Source: CAWFPR01 sp963817635 (GTDB lineage Bacteria > Acidobacteriota > Vicinamibacteria > Vicinamibacterales > 2-12-FULL-66-21). From it: DNA of 64,000 nt. Below are positions 1-8,635 of the stretch, piece by piece (position 1 is the stretch's first letter; each line of letters starts with the position of its first letter). The stretch spans positions 124,001 through 188,000 of the forward strand of contig CAWFPR010000024.1 of assembly GCA_963817635.1 (NCBI GenBank), given 5' to 3'. The position numbers and the translations under genes are program-made. The notes beneath the pieces were generated by a model that worked only from the letters and a program-made list of their open reading frames with translations, was not told the DNA's origin and made no database searches.

Positions 1-786
1 AAGTTCGGGTTCAATTCGCCGTTCAAGGCGGATGTGTACTACCTCAACACGCGCCTGTTCACCGGGAACAAGTGGGGAACCTCCAATCCGTTCATGATGC
101 GCGACGACGATCTGGGCATCGTGCGGGCACGGGCGTTCGGAACCTACGATTTCCGGATCATCGACCCCAAGCTGTTCCTGAAGGAAGTCGCCGGCTCCGA
201 CCAGAACTTCAGGCTGGACGAGTTCGCCGACACCATGCGATCGCGCATCGTCAGCGTCTTCGCCGACGCGCTGGCATCGGCAAAAATTCCGGTGTTCGAC
301 GTCGCCAGCCGATACGGTGAGCTCGGGGACGCCCTCCTGCCGCTCATCAATCCGGTCATCTCGACGAAGTACGGCCTGCAGATCACGAGTTTCATCATCG
401 AGAACGTGTCGGTGCCACCCGAGGTGGAGCAGGCTATCGACAAGCGCTCGAGCATGGCCGCGGTCGGGAACCTGAACGACTACGTCAAGTTCCAGATGGC
501 GCAGGGAATGGAGAAGGGCGGCAGTTCCGGCGGCATGGCGACCGAGATGGCGGTGGGCCTGTCAATCGCGCAGCAGATCATTCGCGACCAGGGAGTGCCG
601 ATGGCGGCGGCACCCGCGGCTGCGCCGGCGCTCGACCTGCTGTCACCCGCCGACGTGGCCAAGGCGCTCGGCGTGCAGGAGTCCGACGTCATGGCGATCA
701 TCACTTCCGGCGAACTGGCCGCCAAGAAGATCGGGGCGTCGTACCGCATCAAGCGCGACGCGCTCAACGAATACCTCGCGAAGTAG
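1..786 (+). CDS. SPFH/band-7 domain protein with C-terminal helix-turn-helix, 5' truncated
   Basis: The reading frame is already open at base 1, so the N-terminus lies outside the window. The visible part reads as the second half of an SPFH (band 7) domain of the YdjI / 'virion core protein' type, with the run ITSFIIENVSVPPEVEQAID and a following helix. A Gly/Ala/Met-rich linker leads to about 50 C-terminal residues (LLSPADVAKALGVQESDVMA onward) that resemble an excisionase/MerR-type winged helix. Relatives with a zinc-ribbon or HTH tail are usually membrane-associated scaffold proteins; the exact role is unknown. The next gene, 18 bp downstream, encodes a zinc-ribbon membrane protein, a common partner, so the two probably form an operon. 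Confidence 0.8.
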   Translation, partial: KFGFNSPFKADVYYLNTRLFTGNKWGTSNPFMMRDDDLGIVRARAFGTYDFRIIDPKLFLKEVAGSDQNFRLDEFADTMRSRIVSVFADALASAKIPVFDVASRYGELGDALLPLINPVISTKYGLQITSFIIENVSVPPEVEQAIDKRSSMAAVGNLNDYVKFQMAQGMEKGGSSGGMATEMAVGLSIAQQIIRDQGVPMAAAPAAAPALDLLSPADVAKALGVQESDVMAIITSGELAAKKIGASYRIKRDALNEYLAK

Positions 787-804
787 GCGCCGGGTCGATA
801 CTCG

Positions 805-1908
805 ATGCCTGAGATCGTCGCTCTCGAGAAGCATCCCTGCGCGGCCTGTGGCGCGCAGGCCGAGTGGAATCCTGCCAGGCAGTTGCTGGTCTGCTCTTTC
901 TGCGGCACGGCGGCGCCCTTCACCCTGGATTCGGAAAGCGGCGCCCTGGTCGAGAACGATCTGGCGCGGGCGCTTGCGGGAACTGCCCGACGAATCGCGC
1001 GGATGGCTGACCGCCAAGCGGACGGTGCAGTGCCAGAGCTGCAAGGCGGTTTCGGTCTTCGACCCCGAGCGCGTCGGCCAGAACTGCGACTTTTGCGGCT
1101 CCCCGGCGCTCGTCGACTACACGGAGATCAAGGCGCCGATCCGTCCGCAGGCCCTGCTGCCGTTCAAGGTCAGCGAGGCGCAGGTCCGCGAGCAGATTCA
1201 CCAGTGGTACAAGAGCCGGTGGTTCGCGCCCGGCAAGCTGAAGAGCAGGGCGCTCGTGGATCGCGTGCGCGGGATCTACCTGCCGTACTGGACCTTCGAC
1301 GCGCAGCGCGGTATGTCCCTGGGAGGCCGAAGCCGGCCACTACTACTACACGACCGAAACTTATCGCGACAGCAAGGGCAACACCCAGACACGCCAGGTG
1401 CGCCATGTGCGCTGGGTACCCGCTTCTGGCGTCGTGGAGCACTTTCTTCGACGACGAGCCGGTGCCGGGGACGCGAGGCGTATCGCGACCCCTGCTGACG
1501 GGGGTCGAGCCGTTCCCCACGACCGATCTGGTTCCGTACGACACGGCATTCCTGTCGGGCTTTGTCGTCGAGCACTACCAGGTGGTGCTGCTGGAAGCGG
1601 CACAAAGCTCGCAGGACGCGATGACCGGCAAGCTGCGGGAGATGTGCGCCGGCCAGGTGCCTGGCGATACTTACCGCAATCTGGTGATTCACCCGGTGTT
1701 TTCGGGCCAGACGTTCAAGCACATTCTCGTGCCGGTGTGGCTGCTCGTGTATTTGTTTCGGACCAGCACGTACCAGGTTGTCGTCAATGGCTACACGGGG
1801 CGAACCGCAGGGCAGTATCCGAAGAGCCCCTGGAAGATCGCGCTGCTCGTCCTGCTCATCCTCGTGGTGGTCCTGATCTTCGTCGTGCTCGCAAATCAGA
1901 ACAGTTAG
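805..1908 (+). CDS. Zinc-ribbon protein with C-terminal membrane anchor (three frameshifts)
   Basis: Two zinc ribbons are visible: CAACGAQ...CSFCGTAA at the N-terminus and CQSCKAV...CDFCGSPA about 75 residues later. A soluble domain containing YLPYWTFDA follows, then a tail (LLVLLILVVVLIFVVLANQNS) that is a single membrane anchor. No single frame covers the protein. It starts in frame 1, moves to frame 2 near 975, to frame 3 near 1310-1322, and back to frame 1 near 1445. The pieces join without a gap and there are no in-frame stops, so indel errors are likelier than a true pseudogene. It belongs to the TFIIB-type zinc-ribbon family that accompanies SPFH proteins. Its function is not established. 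Confidence 0.7.
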   Translation: MPEIVALEKHPCAACGAQAEWNPARQLLVCSFCGTAAPFTLDSESGALVENDLARALAGTARRIARMADRQADGAVPELQGGFGLRPRARRPELRLLRLPGARRLHGDQGADPSAGPAAVQGQRGAGPRADSPVVQEPVVRARQAEEQGARGSRARDLPAVLDLRRAARYVPGRPKPATTTTRPKLIATARATPRHARCAMCAGYPLLASWSTFFDDEPVPGTRGVSRPLLTGVEPFPTTDLVPYDTAFLSGFVVEHYQVVLLEAAQSSQDAMTGKLREMCAGQVPGDTYRNLVIHPVFSGQTFKHILVPVWLLVYLFRTSTYQVVVNGYTGRTAGQYPKSPWKIALLVLLILVVVLIFVVLANQNS

Positions 1909-1916
1909 GAGCGGTC

Positions 1917-2570
1917 GTGTTCGACAAGAAAACCAGGCCACCTTCGAAAACCGAGGCGCTTCCCGGGCGTCCGGACCGCATGCCGGTGCCGGAGCGGCAC
2001 TTCGTCAATGGGGCACCCCTCGCGGCGCCCTTCCCTCCGGGGACGGAGCGCGCGCTGTTCGGGCTCGGCTGCTTCTGGGGCGCCGAGCGGAAGTTCTGGC
2101 AGTTGCGGGGCGTCGTCACGACCGCGGTGGGGTACGCCGGCGGTCAGACGCCGAACCCGACGTACCGTGAAGTCTGCAGCGGATTGACCGGCCACGCCGA
2201 AGTCGTCCTGGTGGTCTTCGATCCCGCCGCAATCACCTACGACGAGCTGCTGAAGGCGTTCTGGGAGAGTCACGACCCGACGCAGGGCATGCGCCAGGGG
2301 AACGACGTCGGCACGCAGTACCGTTCGGGGATCTACTACTACGGCGATGCCCAGCGGCAGGCGGCCGAGCGCTCCCGCGACGCGTTCCAGGCGCAGTTGT
2401 CGAAGGCCGGCTTCGGGAGCATCACGACCGAGATCGTCGAGGCCCCGGAGTTCTACTACGCCGAGGACTATCACCAGCAGTACCTCGCCAAGAACCCGCA
2501 CGGCTATTGCGGCCTTGGCGGTACCGGTGTGACCTGCCCGGTCGGCGTCCAGGTTCCGGCCTCGTCGTAG
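1917..2570 (+). CDS. msrA: Peptide-methionine (S)-S-oxide reductase MsrA
   Basis: This is MsrA, which reduces methionine-S-sulfoxide in proteins and free methionine using thioredoxin. The catalytic motif GCFWGAE has its cysteine at residue 52. The C-terminal GYCGLGGTGVTCPVG carries the resolving cysteines seen in the longer enterobacterial-type MsrA. I chose the GTG start at 1917 because it follows AGGAG at 1907-1911 with good spacing. It also gives the family N-terminal extension FDKKTRPPSKTEALPGR, making 217 residues, close to the E. coli enzyme. The 3' end overlaps the convergent MFS gene by about 67 bp. No signal peptide is seen, so it is cytoplasmic. Confidence 0.93.
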   Translation: MFDKKTRPPSKTEALPGRPDRMPVPERHFVNGAPLAAPFPPGTERALFGLGCFWGAERKFWQLRGVVTTAVGYAGGQTPNPTYREVCSGLTGHAEVVLVVFDPAAITYDELLKAFWESHDPTQGMRQGNDVGTQYRSGIYYYGDAQRQAAERSRDAFQAQLSKAGFGSITTEIVEAPEFYYAEDYHQQYLAKNPHGYCGLGGTGVTCPVGVQVPASS

Positions 2571-3851
2571 CCGACGGGCGTCGTCGCCGGGGCTAGCGCC
2601 TGAGCGTCGGCGCGCGCGGCAGCGGGTCTGGCCGAGGCAAGAAAGAAGTGGCCTGCCGCCGCGAGCGCCACGGCCAGCGCCGCGCAGAGGAAGAACACCG
2701 CGCGCACCCCTATCAACTGGCCCAGGATTCCGGACAGCACGAGCCCCAGCACCTGCGCGAAGAACACGACGGACATGACCGTGCTCGAGATGCGCCCCAT
2801 CAACGCGGGGGGCGTCTCCTGCTGCAGCAGGGTCTGCGCCGGCACGATGATGCCTGCGAACGCAAAGCCGATGGTGATCGTCGCCAGGACGGTCACCGGC
2901 ACGTAGGCCAGCGCGCCGAGCAGGAACACGCCGAGGCCGATCCCCACCAGGCCGGACAACACCATGGCTTCGTTGCTCAGTCGATGCGCGATCGCCCGGA
3001 GCGCCTGCGTACCGGCCATGAGGCCCACGCCAATCGTCCCGCTGATGAACCCGAACGTCGCGGCGCTGGCGTGCAGCGATTCGCGGACGAAAATCGCGAT
3101 CAGCGGGCCGAAGCAGCCGATCGTGAACAGTCCGGCCGCCATGGCGGTCACCACGAACGAGATCGCCGGATGATGCGCGATGAAGGAGATCCCCTGCGAC
3201 CATGTCCACCCAGATCTGGTGAATCCTGTTGTTCGGGGACTGCCCGGCCGCCGGCGACGGCGGGCGCACGATGGCGACCGTGCTGATGAGCGCGGCCGAG
3301 GCGAGGAAGCTCACGCCGTCAATCGCGTAGCACAGGCGCGCACCGAAGGCGGCCACCAGCGCGCCTGCGGCAGCCGGGCCGAGAATCCGGATGCCCATCA
3401 TCGCGATTTGCATCAGCGCATTCGCCGAGAGCAGCCCCTCGCGCGGGACATGGCTGCGGATCGTGACCGACTGGGCCGGCGCGAAAAAGCTGGAGACCGA
3501 GCTGAGCGCAATCAGGACGGCATAGACCTGCCAGAGCGACGACGAGAGGACGAGCACGATCACGAGTCCCGCCCGGATCAGGTCGCTCGACACGAGCGTC
3601 GGCTTGAGCGGCCAGCGATCGACGAATACGCCGGCGAGCGGCCCCAGCAGCGCGAGCGGGAGCATGTAGGCGATCTGCACGCCCGTGACCTGCGCCGGCG
3701 TGCCGTGCATCCTGAACGAGACGACGCTGATGACCGCGAAAAGAGCCAGGAAGTCGCCGAGCAGGCTGACGATCTGGGCATACCAGATCCGGCGCATCAC
3801 GGTGATGCCGAGGACCTGCTTGAAGGTCATCGGCGCGGCGACAGCGTTCAT
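2504..3851 (-). CDS. MFS transporter, enterobactin/macrolide exporter-like (one frameshift)
   Basis: The protein is a 12-TM major facilitator. It starts at the ATG at 3851 (MNAVAAPMTFKQVLG) and shows the family loop GPLAGVFVDRWPLKPTLVSS after TM2-TM3 and the half-molecule repeat around GFISGTIGVGLMAGTQ. The sequence type resembles EntS/MefA-like multidrug or siderophore exporters; the substrate is not predictable. The N-terminal half is in one frame and the C-terminal half in another. The switch falls at a run of four C (plus strand) near 3191-3194, where removing one base rejoins MVAG to ISFIAHHPAISF. The tail overlaps the convergent msrA gene, and the last 25 or so residues are Pro/Thr-rich and may not be native. 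Confidence 0.8.
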
Positions 3852-3912
3852 CGAGCGCTGAATATTACATGAGGCGACACGGCAAGGGTAGGGGGACGGA
3901 TAATGGAGCCGC

Positions 3913-4984
3913 ATGGCCAACAGCACGCTCTTCACCCCGCTGCAGCTCGGTGGCGTGACGTTTCGCAACCGTATTCTGGTCTCGCCGATGTGCCAGTACT
4001 CCAGCGTCGACGGCTTCGCCAGCGACTGGCACCTGGTGCACCTGGGCAGCCGCGCGGTCGGAGGGGCGGCCGCGGTCATCACGGAGGCCACCGCCGTGAC
4101 GCTCGGACGGCCGGATCAGCCCCGACGACCTCGGGCTGTGGAAGGACGACCACGTCGAAGCGCTCGCGCGCATCTTCGCGTTCATCGAATCGCAGGGAGC
4201 CGTGGCCGGCGTCCAGCTTGCGCACGCGGGCCGAAAGGCCAGTACAGCGGCGCCCTTCAAGGGCGGCGGGCCCGTCGGCGGCGACAGGGGCGGGTGGGCG
4301 CCGATCGTGGCCCCGAGCGCCATCGCCTTCGCGGAGGGCTATCAGGTGCCGCTGGCGCTCGACGAGCGCGACATCGCGCGGATCGTCGCGGCGTTCAGGG
4401 CCGCGGCGGAGCGCACGCTCGCCGCCGGCGGACGCGTCATCGAACTGCACGCCGCGCACGGCTACCTGCTGCACCAGTTCCTGTCGCCCCTCAGCAACCG
4501 TCGCGACGATCGCTATGGCGGGTCGTTCGAGAACCGCACGCGGATCGTGCGCGAGGCGCTCGAGGCGTTGCGCACGGTGTGGCCCGATCGGTATCCGCTG
4601 TTCATGCGTATCTCGGCGACCGACTGGGTGGACGGCGGATGGACGAGCGAAGATTCGGTGGCGCTGGCCCGGATGGTCGCACCGCTGGGCGTCGATGCCC
4701 TCGACTGTTCCAGCGGTGGACTGGTCGGCGGGGCCGCCATCCCGGTTGGCGCGGGATACCAGGTGCCCTTTGCCGAACGCATCAGACGCGACGTGGGCAT
4801 CCCGACGATCGCTGTCGGTCTCATCACGTCGCCCCAGCAGGCGGAGCAGATCGTCCGTCTCGGCCAGGCCGACGGCGTGATGCTGGCGCGCGAGTTTCTC
4901 CGCGATCCTTACTGGCCGATCCATGCGGCCGAGGCTCTCGGCCAGCCGCCGATCGTGCCGCCGCAATACCTGCGGGCGTTTTAA
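3913..4984 (+). CDS. Old Yellow Enzyme family NADH:flavin oxidoreductase (one frameshift)
   Basis: An FMN-dependent ene-reductase of the YqjM/NamA class. The N-terminus reads LFTPLQLGGVTFRNRILVSP followed by MCQYSS, the FMN-binding start of these barrels. Downstream are GVQLAHAGRKAS, the substrate-binding HAAHGYLLHQFLSP, and the phosphate-binding VGLITSPQQAEQIV. The family reduces activated C=C bonds of enones and enals with NAD(P)H in the cytoplasm. The start frame runs to about 4100 and the rest is one base out of phase. One indel near 4100-4115 restores SPDDLGLWKDDHVEAL, so the gene is probably intact in the organism. It is followed by a heptamer array and then the ThDP enzyme. Confidence 0.85.
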
Positions 4985-4985
4985 A

Positions 4986-5038
4986 GGGCTCGCAGGGCTC
5001 AGGGCTCAAGGCTCAAGGCTCAGGGCTCAGGCAGGGGC
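4986..5038. repeat. GGGCTCA/GGCTCAA heptamer array
   Basis: About seven degenerate copies of a 7-bp unit (GGGCTCA, GGCTCAA) fill the gap between the flavin oxidoreductase stop and the start of the ThDP enzyme. The same unit recurs near 53.4 kb and 56.7 kb. The downstream start codon lies just after the array. Confidence 0.85.
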
Positions 5039-5048
5039 GAGGATCTTC

Positions 5049-6701
5049 ATGACTGTCGCTGATATCGTTGCGCGCGTTCTCAAGGACGCCGGCGTCACCC
5101 GGATGTTCGGCCTGCCGGGAGGAGAGATCCTCGATTTCATGGAGGCCGCCCGGCGGGTGGGTATCGAGTTCCTGCTGACGCGCCACGAAGCCACGGCCGC
5201 CTTCATGGCGGACGTCACTGGACAGATTTCCGGCACGCCAGGCGTCTCGGTCGCCACGCTTGGCCCCGGCGCCGTCAACATGACGCTTGGCGTGGCGAAC
5301 GCCTATCTCGATCGGTCCCCGCTCGTTGCCATCACCGCCGCGCATGCGCTCTCGGCGGCGCCCTTTGCGACCCACCAGAACCTCGACCTGAACGCGGTGT
5401 ACCGTCCGTTCACAAAGCTGGCGATCACGCTGGACGGCCGCGACACCGCGGCCGTCGTGCGACAGGCCATTGCCGTCAGCCTCGCACCGCGGCGCGGGCC
5501 CGTCCATATCGCGATCCCCAGCGATGTCGCGCGACGCGAAGTCGACGACCGCGGCGAGGCGGCGGGGAGGCTGGCGGAAACCGCCCCGGTGGGGAAGGGG
5601 TCACTTGCGGCTGTCGCCTCGGCGCTCCGGGCTTCGCGCCGGCCGGTCGCGATCCTCGGCCTGGATCTCGACCCGCGGTCGGATCCCGCGCCCGTCCGGG
5701 CGTTTGTCGAGGCGTTCGCGTTGCCGGTGTTCGTGACGCCGAAGGCCAAGGGCATCTTCCCCGAGGACCATCCCCAGTTCTTCGGCGTATGCGCCGGCGT
5801 CGCGGGTGACGACTGCATCGTCGAGTTCCTCGCGAGCTCGGATCTGCTGGTCGGCATCGGGTTCGAGCCGGTCGAGTCCGACAAGCTGTGGCACCACACG
5901 ATGCCGCTCGTCTCGATCGGGCCCCAGTCGATTGCCGCCGGATCGTACCGCCCGTCGGCCGAAGTTGTCGGAGATGTGGGCGAGAGCCTGAAGGCCCTTG
6001 CCGGAGAGCTCGATCGGTCGTTCGCGTGGCGCGCATCGGATCGCCTCGCGTTCCGGGAGCGGCTCGATACCGTTCTGCGCCCCAGGTCCGCTCCGCGCGC
6101 CATGTCCGGGTACGAACTGACGCGGCACCTGCGCGGACGGTTTCCGCGCGACACGATATGCACGACCGACGTCGGCACGGTCAAGATGATCATGTCGCAG
6201 GCGTGGGTCGCCTATGAACCGCTCACGTTCTTCGAGTCGAATGGCCTGTCGGCGATGAGCTATGCGTTCCCAGCCGCCATGGCGGCGCGGCTGCTGCACC
6301 CCGACAGGCCCATCCTGTGCACTATCGGGGACGGCGGATTCGGGATGACGTGTGCCGATATCGAGACGTGCGTCCGCGAACGGATCCATTTCGTCACGGT
6401 CGTCTTCAACGACAGCAGCCTCAGCCTGATCGACGCCGCGCAGCAGCGCCGCGGGCTCCCGGTCAACGGCGTGCGTTATGGACGCGTGGACTTCGCGGCG
6501 CTCGCCGTTGCGATGGGCGCGTGGGGACGCCGCGTCACGACGGTACACGAGCTGGACGCCGCTCTCGACGAGGCGTTGCACATTGACGCCCCCGTGGTCA
6601 TCGACGCGGTCGTCGACGCCGCCGCATACGCTGAAATGGAAAATGGAAAATGGAAAAATGGGAAATGGGAAAGGCCGTCAGGGGACGGGAGTCAGGGCTG
6701 A
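5049..6701 (+). CDS. Thiamine diphosphate-dependent enzyme, acetolactate synthase-like
   Basis: A 550-residue ThDP enzyme of the IlvB/benzoylformate decarboxylase superfamily. The N-terminal PYR domain has the cofactor-activating glutamate in TRHEATAAFMADV. The middle domain begins near residue 190. The C-terminal PP domain carries the ThDP/Mg motif GDGGFGMTCADIE...VFNDSS. It is named 'acetolactate synthase-like' because substrate specificity cannot be read from sequence. No regulatory small subunit is adjacent, which argues against branched-chain biosynthesis. The ATG at 5049 follows GGGGCGAGG. The last 20 or so residues (EMENGKWKNGKWER) are encoded by a GGAAAAT repeat and are probably not part of the fold. 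The 3' end overlaps the convergent serine hydrolase by 24 bp. Confidence 0.85.
   Translation: MTVADIVARVLKDAGVTRMFGLPGGEILDFMEAARRVGIEFLLTRHEATAAFMADVTGQISGTPGVSVATLGPGAVNMTLGVANAYLDRSPLVAITAAHALSAAPFATHQNLDLNAVYRPFTKLAITLDGRDTAAVVRQAIAVSLAPRRGPVHIAIPSDVARREVDDRGEAAGRLAETAPVGKGSLAAVASALRASRRPVAILGLDLDPRSDPAPVRAFVEAFALPVFVTPKAKGIFPEDHPQFFGVCAGVAGDDCIVEFLASSDLLVGIGFEPVESDKLWHHTMPLVSIGPQSIAAGSYRPSAEVVGDVGESLKALAGELDRSFAWRASDRLAFRERLDTVLRPRSAPRAMSGYELTRHLRGRFPRDTICTTDVGTVKMIMSQAWVAYEPLTFFESNGLSAMSYAFPAAMAARLLHPDRPILCTIGDGGFGMTCADIETCVRERIHFVTVVFNDSSLSLIDAAQQRRGLPVNGVRYGRVDFAALAVAMGAWGRRVTTVHELDAALDEALHIDAPVVIDAVVDAAAYAEMENGKWKNGKWERPSGDGSQG
6633..6673. repeat. GGAAAAT heptamer array inside a coding end
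   Basis: About five near-copies of GGAAAAT/GGGAAAT occupy the end of the ThDP enzyme gene. They encode its Glu/Asn/Lys/Trp-rich tail. The low GC of the array contrasts with its surroundings. Confidence 0.8.
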
Positions 6702-7776
6702 CAGCACATAGTCCGTCAGGAGCCTTGCGGAGAGCGCGTGCGCGTCGCGGTCGCCGAAATTCGTGCTCGTGATCACCACGACCATGTCGAGCGTCGGCAG
6801 GACGAACACCTCGTTCCCGCCGTTCCCGGACATGGCAAACGACGGCACGTCACGCCCGCCGGACTTGAACGAGCGCAGCCACCAGAGATAGCCGTATTCC
6901 GTCTCGTCATCAACCTGCACGTGAGGGGCGATTGACCGGGCGACCCACTGCGGGGGCACTACGGTCTTGCCCTGCCACTGCCCCTTGTCGAGATACAGCT
7001 GGCCGAGCTTCAACAGGTCGGCGCTTCGAAGGCTCAATCCGCCGCCCGTCTGGGCGAACCCGAGCGGCGAGAATTGCCACTCGGTGTCCGTGATTCCCAG
7101 CGGCCCGAACAGCGCCTGCGCAGCGAAGGTCTCCACGGGCATTCCGGTGACCTCCTGCAGGACGCGCCCGAGCGCGAACACCCCGGCCGTGCAGTAACTG
7201 AAGCTCCGCCCGTACTTCGAGTCCTCCGGCTTGGTCGTCCACGCGGGAAATCCGCGGATCGGGAGATCCAGCGCGAACTGCAGCCAGTCTTCGATCAGGT
7301 ACATGCGCTCTTCGTTGCCGCGGGAGAACTGGTTGGAGTCGTCGCACTCGAGAAGCGAGCTCATCGTCAGGAGATCCTCGACGGTGATGCGGTCCTTCCT
7401 CGGATCGGGATTGGCTTTCGGCCGGGCGGGCACGAGGTCCAGCAGGTGCGCCTGCACGCCGGGAAGGCGTCCCCTGTCGATGGCGATTCCCAGGAGCATG
7501 CCCGTGATCGTCTTCGTCGCCGATCGCGTGTTCCGCAGCGCGCCGGGCTTTCCGTCAAAGTACTTTTCGTACACGAGCCTGCCGTGGCGGGCGACCAGCA
7601 CCGACGTGATCGACTTGAAGTCGCCGCGGACGACTGCCGCCTCCATCTCCGAGAGCGGCGCCTGGCGCATGCCACTGTCCTGCGGCGTCGCGCGCACCCA
7701 GGGGCTCTGCGCGCCGGCGCGGCGGCGGAAACAGGGCCAGCAACAGGAGGGCGGAGGAGATGACGGTACGGAGCAT
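6678..7776 (-). CDS. Exported serine hydrolase, beta-lactamase class C fold (one frameshift)
   Basis: A penicillin-binding-protein/class C beta-lactamase-like hydrolase. The nucleophile motif SxxK is in TRSATKTITGMLLG. The second motif region reads SYCTAGVFALGRVLQ, and a terminal glycine-rich SGNGGNEV replaces the classical KTG. Members include esterases and D-aminopeptidases, so substrate is open. I place the start at the ATG at 7776 because it gives a signal peptide (MLRTVISSALLLLALFPPP). That peptide is one base out of phase with the main domain, with the indel near 7710-7720, so an export signal depends on correcting it. It is convergent with the ThDP enzyme. Confidence 0.82.
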
Positions 7777-7819
7777 GCGACCATTGTCGCGCGAGTCCCA
7801 CGCCGGATGCTTGTCCCGG

Positions 7820-8635
7820 CTATGCGTCCTTGTCCGCACCACGCAGCAGGCGGCGATAGGCCCCAGGAGGCATGCCGACGTTCCGGGCAAAGGCCCTCGT
7901 GAGCTGCGTCTGGTCGGCGAATCCGACGATCTGGGCAATCTCGGCAATTGGCGTGCGGCCGGCGAGGAGCGCCCGGGCGCGCTCGATTCGGCGGGCGCGG
8001 ATGAACTCTCCTGGCGTCGTGCCGAAATGCTGCCGGAAGGCGCGCACGAGATGCGAGGGATGCACGCCCGCGCCGGCGGCGAGCGACGCTATCGTGAGAT
8101 CGCGGTCGTGTTCGTCGCTGGCCCGCTGGCGGACGCGGCGCAGCCATGGAGGCACGCCGCGCGCCCGCGTCAGGGCCGCCCTCGAGGTCTGTCCGACCAG
8201 CTCGAGGCCCAGCCCTTCCAGAATCAGCCCGGAGACCGAATCTGGCGCGAGATACTCCCGGTACAATCTGGCGGCGAGCGGAACCGATGCGCGGTCGCGC
8301 AGCACGACGGCGCCCTGGATCGAGCGGCCGAGGGTGGCCGCGAGACTGGAGTCGAGCGAAATGGCAAAGAACCGGCCGCCGGTGGCCGCGAACCGATCGC
8401 GGTGCGTCGTCCCGGCCGGATTGAAGACGAGCGTGGCGGGGCCGCAGGAGCCACCCCCGCGGGCCTCCGTGATGTACCCGCCGGAGACGACGAGGACGTA
8501 GTGGGCCTCCTCGTGCGTGTGGCGCGGCACGCGGGCCGGGGGCACGTCGCCCCGGCGTGCCGCGAACGTGAAAGGCCCGACGATAACCCGGCCATCCGCT
8601 GTGCCGAAGAACGAGCCAGGGGCGAGCCGCATCAT
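7820..8635 (-). CDS. AraC-family transcriptional regulator
   Basis: A 271-residue regulator with an N-terminal cupin-like sensing domain (TFAARRGDVPPARVPRHTHE onward) and a C-terminal double HTH. The second HTH shows the typical run IAEIAQIVGFADQTQLTRAF. The ATG at 8635 is preferred because it overlaps the stop of the upstream permease as ATGA, which implies translational coupling. The likely role is local control of the permease operon or of nearby export functions, by analogy only. The ligand is unknown. Confidence 0.88.
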   Translation of the reverse strand: MMRLAPGSFFGTADGRVIVGPFTFAARRGDVPPARVPRHTHEEAHYVLVVSGGYITEARGGGSCGPATLVFNPAGTTHRDRFAATGGRFFAISLDSSLAATLGRSIQGAVVLRDRASVPLAARLYREYLAPDSVSGLILEGLGLELVGQTSRAALTRARGVPPWLRRVRQRASDEHDRDLTIASLAAGAGVHPSHLVRAFRQHFGTTPGEFIRARRIERARALLAGRTPIAEIAQIVGFADQTQLTRAFARNVGMPPGAYRRLLRGADKDA

